Assembly: GCA_021014325.1 (NCBI GenBank) | Contig: CM037470.1 | Coordinates: forward strand, 186,001-250,000 | Direction: 5' to 3' | DNA length: 64,000 bases | Origin: Plazaster borealis | Lineage: Eukaryota; Echinodermata; Asteroidea; Forcipulatida; Labidiasteridae | Shown here: positions 59,201 to 64,000 of the stretch, in pieces | Layout: each line of letters starts with the position of its first letter | Position numbering within the stretch: position 1 is the first letter of the stretch | Translations under genes and position numbers: made by a program | The notes under the pieces: model-generated | Databases searched by the model: none | Seen by the model: the letters and a program-made list of their open reading frames with translations, nothing else | Told to the model about the DNA's origin: nothing

Positions 59201-62131
59201 ATGTTCACAGGTTAGTTTTATTCTATATCTACTTTATATTTAGGATTAAAACAATCGAAGGGTTCCAAAAACCAGAGGTATTCTTTCCCTTTAAGGTCAT
59301 GTGACACGAGGCAATATACAGGCAACCAGCTCCAGGCAATCTCCAAGAAGAAAACTCTTTCATATTTCAGTTTTCTCATTATATTCATGGAGATGAGTGA
59401 GTTACAGCTAGAAGAATGTCTCTTGAGCTGCCGAAGTGTTCCATGTGCATACAGTGCAAGTGGTTGCCTTCAAGTTGCCGACAAAAATTTCCCTGTGTGA
59501 CACGACCTTAAGGGAGCTTTAAGGTCATAGGACAAGATTGCTTTAAAATTGCAAGAGACTTTTAAAGTCTGGCAGTAACAGATGACAGAAAACACATTAC
59601 CTCAACAGAAATCTTCTTTTCTCCATAGACTGTGTCTCCAGGTACCAAGTTCTTGGTAACAAGGGAATCTTCCTTTCCTCTAGAAATGAAAACACCTTCA
59701 AGTCGATGGGGTTCAACAATAACCTTCCTACCTCCTGCCATACCTCCTCTCCCACCTGTTAATAATCAATTAATTTTTTCAATAATAGATCCACTTGCTG
59801 ACACCATGAGCTAGAGCACTCCGAGAACACAAGCAATTTGAGATTGTTTCTTCTTCATGAAATGGAATGGAAACATTGTTTGGTGGACAAACAGTCTACA
59901 ACTAAAAAATTATGAAACAAGGGTTGACTTATCATGAATGTGAACAGTTAACAAGGGTTGACTGTATCATGAATGTGAACAGTTAACCTACCTCCACGTC
60001 CTCTTCCTCTTGGGCCACCTCTACCTCTTGGAGTGAATCCTAAAAAAAAGATAAGAAATTAGAGAACTTAAGCAATCCAAATCATTGAACTTTGAACTTT
60101 ACTCAGCATATGGTGAACGTAGTTATCAATTTGTTGGATCTCATTTATGGAACTATCTCCCTCTACACATCAAACAAGCTACCACCGTCACATATTTCAA
60201 GACTCTTCTCAAAACATTTCTGTTCAAGTCATTGTACATGTAGTTTTTCTTGTTTTGTTCTTCTGGGTGCTTAGAGGCTTTCTCCTGAAGGTGTTAAGTA
60301 CTAAATAAATACAGTTCTTATTGTTATTAACTCAAACGTGAATCAGAATTGAAAAAATCTACTACAAGACATAAAAACAATAACATAAAAAGTCTACCAA
60401 AGAAACTTAAGAGTTGAATCAGGTTGGTCAACTCTTGTTGCAAACTTCTATTTTGCTCCAGTCATCTCAACAGTGGCTATGTTGCTATGATCAAAGCAGG
60501 CCTATATATGGAATTATGAATTCACACCCAGTTACTGCACGCGCACGTCCTCCCTCCATATCAGATCTATGGAGAGCACGCACGTGTGCTGTAACTGGAT
60601 GAGAGTTTTTAATTCCAGGTACAGCCACAGGCCTGCTTTGAATGACAACACAGCCCCTTAAACTGGAAGTATGCCTGACTTTATTGGTCAAAGTTCTGCA
60701 AACATGGTTAACATGGAACCAGGCATGTTGTGGAAAGATATTAGCAAGTTAACCTTCAGGTAGGCTCGACAAAGACAATACTTACCACCACCACGGCCTC
60801 CGCGGAAACCACCCCTATCTCCTCCCCTACCACCTCTGAATCCACCTCTACCTCCTCCCCTTCCACCTCGGAATCCACCTCTATCCCCACCACCAAATCC
60901 ACCTCCTCGGAATCCTCCCGATCCACCTCGAGAAACTCCCCCCCTTCCTCCATAACCACCACCTCTTGGAGAAAATCCTGTGAAAATAAGAAAGTAATAA
61001 CAGTTTAATAAAGTTACAGGCAACAGGGGATAATAATATATGGAAGAGAAATGCATGCCCGGAGGCCACAAAGCGTTGCCCCTTGTCTGGGCCTTGGTTG
61101 GTGCCCTTCAAAAGTTTCCCATAGACTTTAAGATCTTCTATTGATGGATGTGCCCTTTGAATATTAAAATTGCCTTGCCTTCTGAAAGATGAAATTCCAC
61201 GCCTGCAAAGGCAATTATCTTAAAAATAATAAATGAACTTGCGTATCTGACACATAGTATGGAACCCAGAAGTTATTGACTGGCAACATCTCCAGCAATC
61301 AGCATACGTCTTCTGGTGTGATTGGCAGGCCTGATGCTTTGTTTGTGAAAAGGAAAGGGCACCAAGAAGGCGTTTTCTTCTTGAAGCCACTGAAGGCATG
61401 CTCCAAGCTTTATGAGGAAATTGTAAATTTCTATTTGAACATTTCAAGGACAAGGGTCACCAAAGCAAGGGTTCAACTTCTTTGAAGCAATTGCCTTCGG
61501 CTTTGTTGGATTAGTTGCGAATTTGTAACCCTTGATCCTCTCAGTCTCAACGAACGGTTGTACACAGAGGGTACAACACTTTGCACACCTATTTTCAGTT
61601 GCGTCTATTTCCAGACAAGATATATCCGTCAGACTGGTGACCAAATTCGCCCAATTTGTACCACCCTTCAAATTGAATCATTCTCAACAATTCAAAAATC
61701 AAAACACACATTTATTTTTAAAGGCACAAAGATATAAAATTCTAAAAACTGAAGCTTGCATGCCCGAGGGCCGGGTTGACATGTTTATTAGCCCACAGGC
61801 CTTACGCTTAAGCTTTTTGTAAAGTAGCTCACCGGGTTAGTGTGTTCTACGGAAATTCAGAACAGGACAGGAGCAGTTTATATTTTTAATGCCATGGTAA
61901 TTGGTATTTTAAATTTAATGAGGGACAGGTCGCAAATGCGTAAACAGCATGCAGAATGTCCGAACCACGACTATCCATTGAAAAATGCTTACTTAAGCTC
62001 GAAAAAACAAGTAACATCACACTTTAACCCATCCTGACTTCATAAGTATCATCTAGTATGTTTATTTCACAAGGTCACTTCATTTATTCATGAAAATATC
62101 AAACAAATACTTCACCTGATCCTGGTCGCAT
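56248..62131 (-). CDS. FBL: Fibrillarin, box C/D snoRNP rRNA 2'-O-methyltransferase, complete, 9 coding exons
   Basis: Exons 62116-62131, 60786-60977, 59992-60039, 59601-59755, 58593-58763, 58021-58153, 57692-57804, 56962-57107 and 56248-56269 join in phase to 996 nt, 331 residues (human 321). Residues 1 to about 90 form the Gly/Arg-rich GAR domain, with many RGG and FRGG repeats (targets of arginine methylation; nucleolar localisation). Then [20 protein letters not shown], the SAM-binding motif VLYLGAASG (174-182), [42 protein letters not shown] and a C-terminal LPPKKK. It uses SAM and box C/D guide RNAs (with NOP56, NOP58 and 15.5K) to methylate ribose in rRNA and also methylates histone H2A glutamine in the nucleolus. 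Every splice site is GT-AG. Residues of the methyltransferase core are near-identical to vertebrates, so it should be functional. Confidence 0.98.
56962..57107 (-). CDS. FBL: Fibrillarin coding exon 8
   Basis: Encodes [20 protein letters not shown], then [20 protein letters not shown] and GVY, the last strands of the methyltransferase fold. Acceptor ATATTTAG, donor AG|GTCAGT. Confidence 0.97.
57240..57565. repeat. Imperfect tandem duplication in fibrillarin intron 7
   Basis: A unit of about 110-115 bp (GAGGATGAAGCC ... GTGTT ... GGATTTAC ... CTCTACATCACCACAAAT ... AACTAGGGTAGT) occurs twice, with a weaker third stretch at the left (GGCTTACAGACTCCATACAC). Not clearly a snoRNA: on the minus strand a GTGATGT box is present, but no convincing D box or terminal stem. 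Confidence 0.6.
57692..57804 (-). CDS. FBL: Fibrillarin coding exon 7
   Basis: Encodes [20 protein letters not shown] then [17 protein letters not shown], the core strand with the DVAQPDQ motif. Acceptor CTGGCAG, donor AAG|GTAAGA. Confidence 0.98.
58021..58153 (-). CDS. FBL: Fibrillarin coding exon 6
   Basis: Encodes [20 protein letters not shown] then [20 protein letters not shown] and MLV. The Glu of VEF is the expected SAM-ribose contact. Acceptor TTTCTAG, donor TTG|GTGAGT. Confidence 0.98.
58593..58763 (-). CDS. FBL: Fibrillarin coding exon 5: SAM-binding motif I
   Basis: 57 codons, phase 0 at both ends: [20 protein letters not shown] then [20 protein letters not shown] and [17 protein letters not shown]. 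Acceptor CTAAACAG, donor CCT|GTAAGT. Confidence 0.98.
58914..59294. mobile_element. TTAA-flanked MITE (piggyBac-type), 381 bp, in fibrillarin intron 4
   Basis: TTAA at 58914-58917 and 59291-59294. Ends AGGGAAGGTATACGTTTGGT and complement-like ACCAGAGGTATTCTTTCCCT. The interior phrase AACCTACTTGG ... TATAAAGCATTTTGAGAA is familiar to me from abundant echinoderm repeats. The frame 58933-59199 is incidental. Confidence 0.75.
59601..59755 (-). CDS. FBL: Fibrillarin coding exon 4: end of GAR, start of methyltransferase domain
   Basis: Encodes [20 protein letters not shown] then [20 protein letters not shown] and [11 protein letters not shown]. Acceptor TATTAACAG, donor GAG|GTAATG. Confidence 0.98.
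59992..60039 (-). CDS. FBL: Fibrillarin coding exon 3 (48 bp, GAR domain)
   Basis: G|GA then [15 protein letters not shown] and a split Gly. Acceptor TTTTTTTAG, donor GAG|GTAGGT. The first 16 bases nearly repeat those of exon 2 (GGATTTTCTCCAAGAGG against GGATTCACTCCAAGAGG). Confidence 0.95.
60086..60315 (+). mobile_element. LINE 3' end with RT C-terminal tail, in fibrillarin intron 2
   Basis: Plus-strand frame 60103-60243 reads [20 protein letters not shown] then [20 protein letters not shown] and FKSLYM before TAG. The LWN-LP-x2-IK ... FK-x2-LKTFLF pattern is the conserved end of CR1/jockey-group reverse transcriptases. A short 3' tail with AATAAATAC follows. The element is truncated upstream. 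Confidence 0.75.
60492..60640. mobile_element. Palindromic MITE (CAAAGCAGGCCT ends) in fibrillarin intron 2
   Basis: CAAAGCAGGCCT / AGGCCTGCTTTG termini, with further inverted arms around CCAGTTACTGCACGCGCACG and its complement near 60585. One long hairpin, no coding content. Confidence 0.7.
60786..60977 (-). CDS. FBL: Fibrillarin coding exon 2: GAR domain
   Basis: Residues 7-69: [13 protein letters not shown] then repeated [21 protein letters not shown] blocks. Acceptor ATTTTCACAG, donor GTG|GTAAGT. Frames in other registers over this exon are compositional shadows. Confidence 0.97.
61053..61205 (-). repeat. Family-A repeat, reverse copy, in fibrillarin intron 1
   Basis: GGAGGCCACAAAGCGTTGCC ... 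TTGGTGCCCTTCAAAAGTTT ... GAAAGATGAAATTCCACGCC. The ends have diverged from the CAGGCCTGG consensus. Confidence 0.65.
61326..61500 (+). repeat. Family-B repeat in fibrillarin intron 1
   Basis: CAGGCCTGATGCTTTGTTTG ... ATGAGGAAATTGTAAATTTC ... AACATTTCAAGGACAAGG ... TTGAAGCAATTGCC. Confidence 0.55.
62116..62131 (-). CDS. FBL: Fibrillarin coding exon 1 (start codon)
   Basis: ATG CGA CCA GGA TCA G then donor |GTGAAG. MRPGS plus exon 2 GFSPRGG matches the [11 protein letters not shown] start of vertebrate fibrillarin, and phase 1 agrees with exon 2. ATG context TACCACGATGC is acceptable. Confidence 0.93.
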
Positions 62132-62321
62132 CGTGGTAAATTTTAGCGTTGCACGTGTGTAAATCTCAAGCTCACCGCGAGAGGGCGCTATGACAATTTA
62201 ACGGCGATGTTTGTGAAAATGTCTGTGTTGGAACATTGAGGGCGCTGTTTGCTTTAACCACTTGGCAGAGCCGATTTCAGGTGTTTTTGTTTACAACAAA
62301 ATTACTAAGGAAACCTAAAAC
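62132..62321. promoter_or_regulatory. Probable bidirectional promoter (fibrillarin / divergent gene)
   Basis: Only 190 bp separate two head-to-head start codons. The interval contains CpG-bearing words GAGAGGGCGCTATG, ACGGCGATG and GAGGGCGCTG and no TATA box. Such compact, TATA-less shared promoters are common for ribosome-biogenesis genes. 5' UTRs and start sites cannot be fixed from sequence. Confidence 0.6.
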
Positions 62322-62372
62322 ATGGAGTGGCTAGCACATCTCAAAAATATCTGTCAAGAAGCTCAAGACCTG
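62322..62372 (+). CDS. First coding exon of an unidentified divergent gene
   Basis: ATG in a good context (AAACATGG) opens MEWLAHLKNICQEAQDL (17 codons), ending in a donor CTG|GTAAGA, phase 0. The peptide looks helical and charged but I do not recognise the protein. No second exon is evident before the window ends, so the gene must continue beyond 64000 or across the MITE at 62462. The head-to-head arrangement with fibrillarin is the main reason to believe it. Confidence 0.5.
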
Positions 62373-62461
62373 GTAAGACGGGAAACAAATAGAGAGGTTG
62401 GTACAAACTGACCACTGGCTGACAAAAGTGCAAGCTATGGTTAATCGCCTATTCCAAAATA

Positions 62462-63247
62462 TTAAAGGGGCACACCGGCTCACCATTTACGTAATTTAGT
62501 GAAGTAGAGTCACAAACAATAAATAATTTGATGTTAAAACAAAAAAATCATAAAATTAGCACGCAATTAACGAAAAATAGTGAAAAAACCGAAACGCGGT
62601 CAAAGGTCAGCGTATACGCTTTTCCAGCCGACTGGTGCAGCGCAGTCAATCCAACACGGGCACTGCCTAAAACCCCCTTGGAATCAAACGTGATTATGGT
62701 CTGGCTCCCAACCCCCAGACAGGCTCCGAAGCCACGGCTATTGGCAAGCTGAGGAGTTCATGCCCCGAGGTTTCAACGCTCTCTGGCCCCACGGGATGTA
62801 GCGCCGGCTGACGGGATATGCCCCCAAGGCTTACGTTGTGATTGCTCCACGCCTTTGGGCCATGCAACACGCCTCCGTTACACGGACTCTTTGAATGCGA
62901 ATCTTACGTTGGATTTTTCACCATTATTTACATCTTGTAGCGATAATTTGAATACATGATCTTTTTCGTCAATTACTCGTTAATAATTGTGTAAAAAAAA
63001 AGATTTCAATTTGGTTTGGTAAGTTACTTTTAAACGGCTGGAAGTAAAACTAACTCGGAAGATCACGTGATTGTTTGAACCAGTTTGTGGTTCAAACTAT
63101 CACGTGACCTTCGTTTTTGTTTAAAAACGGCTAAATTTGATGATTTTTTTATAGACTGTTCTTCTTCATTCCTGGAAGACCGTTGAAGTCATATTTTAGT
63201 CTATTTTGTAGCCCAAATAGCCCAATTCAGCCGGTGTGTCCCTTTAA
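62462..63247. mobile_element. TTAA-flanked MITE (piggyBac-type), 786 bp
   Basis: TTAA at 62462-62465 and 63244-63247. Ends AGGGGCACACCGGCT and AGCCGGTGTGTCCCT are exact complements apart from one base. Contains a GC-rich centre (about 62610-62880) and a palindrome at 63064-63109 (TCACGTGAT / ATCACGTGA around GTTTGAAC arms). No transposase. It lies about 90 bp into the first intron of the divergent gene. Confidence 0.78.
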
Positions 63248-64000
63248 TCGCGAAGAACTTTTCAATAAAACCATTTTAGAAATCCATCCATCATTTTTTA
63301 TTCAGCCAAGTTTTATTTTTGTTAATAAAAGTACAAATAGAAGCAATGAAGTAGCTGAATTTGCATATATTTGTTTATTTATTAGGTTTGTAGTTTATTT
63401 ATTAAAGAATTAATTTATTTTTAACAATTTCGATTCAGGGTAGGCCTATCCCATCCAGCGAGATCATTGTTTGGAGCCTTCCTAAGTTTTTTTGAAAAAC
63501 CACAACATACATGTGTAAAACAATGAGAGGGAAACAAACAATGTGGCAAAAACCACAGTTAATTGAAGTTAAACATAACGTTAAAAATGACTAGAGAGAG
63601 CAGACAATTCATGACACTAATTTAGAAGACAAAAATTGTATAAAAGATTGACCCTTTATCAACCAAAAGTGGCTTGTAAAAAAAATGCTCAAAGAGGCCG
63701 CAAAAATTTGACCTACTTCTAGTTCCACCCAAACAAGAGGGTCATAAAAAAGGTATCGGACCTAATTGACATTTTCCAATGTTTCCCATGTCATAGAATG
63801 TTATAAAACAAAACCGTGTATTTCTGTGTGTGTTTTTTAATTATTGCCTGACATTTTTCATGAAAATAACGGGACCAAAAACCAAACCATTAGCAACGTC
63901 TGGGCGTATAGTGATAATACATAAACCTTGTTCCCTGTGTGGGGTTTGTGAATAAGTGGTCAGAGGACCACAAGGGGAAAACATTGATTGATTATGTGCT
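63248..64000. other. Unannotated end of window
   Basis: AT-rich sequence, presumably intron of the divergent gene. I see no exon, repeat boundary or RNA gene. Confidence 0.4.

Noticed and set aside
60756..60962. Acidic Val/Glu-rich ORF over fibrillarin exon 2
   Set aside because: Out-of-frame reading of the GAR-encoding exon.

Overview
The window reads as animal nuclear DNA: AT-rich, intron-rich, GT-AG spliced, and full of short non-autonomous transposons. Strong similarity to deuterostome proteins, and several dispersed repeats of a kind I associate with echinoderms, suggest a marine invertebrate deuterostome, most likely an echinoderm and perhaps a sea star. That placement is an inference from recognition, not from a search.

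Two complete protein-coding genes can be assembled exon by exon, both on the minus strand. The first is a DYRK1 (minibrain/DYRK1A/DYRK1B) dual-specificity kinase with ten coding exons between 39485 and 920 (814 residues). Its intron 1 spans about 20 kb (19322-39349). A CpG-rich segment near 52.0-52.4 kb with a perfect splice donor may be a distal promoter and non-coding first exon. The second is fibrillarin, the box C/D snoRNP 2'-O-methyltransferase, with nine coding exons between 62131 and 56248 (331 residues). A short first coding exon of a third, unidentified gene starts at 62322 on the plus strand, 190 bp from the fibrillarin ATG, so the two probably share a bidirectional promoter.

Fibrillarin lies upstream of DYRK1 in the same orientation. 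Human FBL and DYRK1B have the same head-to-tail arrangement, so this looks like an old conserved linkage.

Most of the remaining DNA is intron or intergenic sequence filled with repeats. These include at least five elements flanked by TTAA with terminal inverted repeats (piggyBac-type MITEs), one nested inside another repeat. There is a 4-kb foldback-like element with long, internally repeated inverted ends that holds a broken Penelope-like reverse transcriptase. Other families are a roughly 150-bp repeat with CAGGCCTGGAATT ends (nine copies), palindromic GGGCCCAATTT elements (four), elements with GGCTAC/GGCTAT hexamers in their ends (three), tRNA-derived SINE pieces and LINE tails. Two perfect matches to the histone mRNA 3' stem-loop, and one degenerate match, occur in or beside Penelope-like remnants. 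This is the most unusual pattern in the window.
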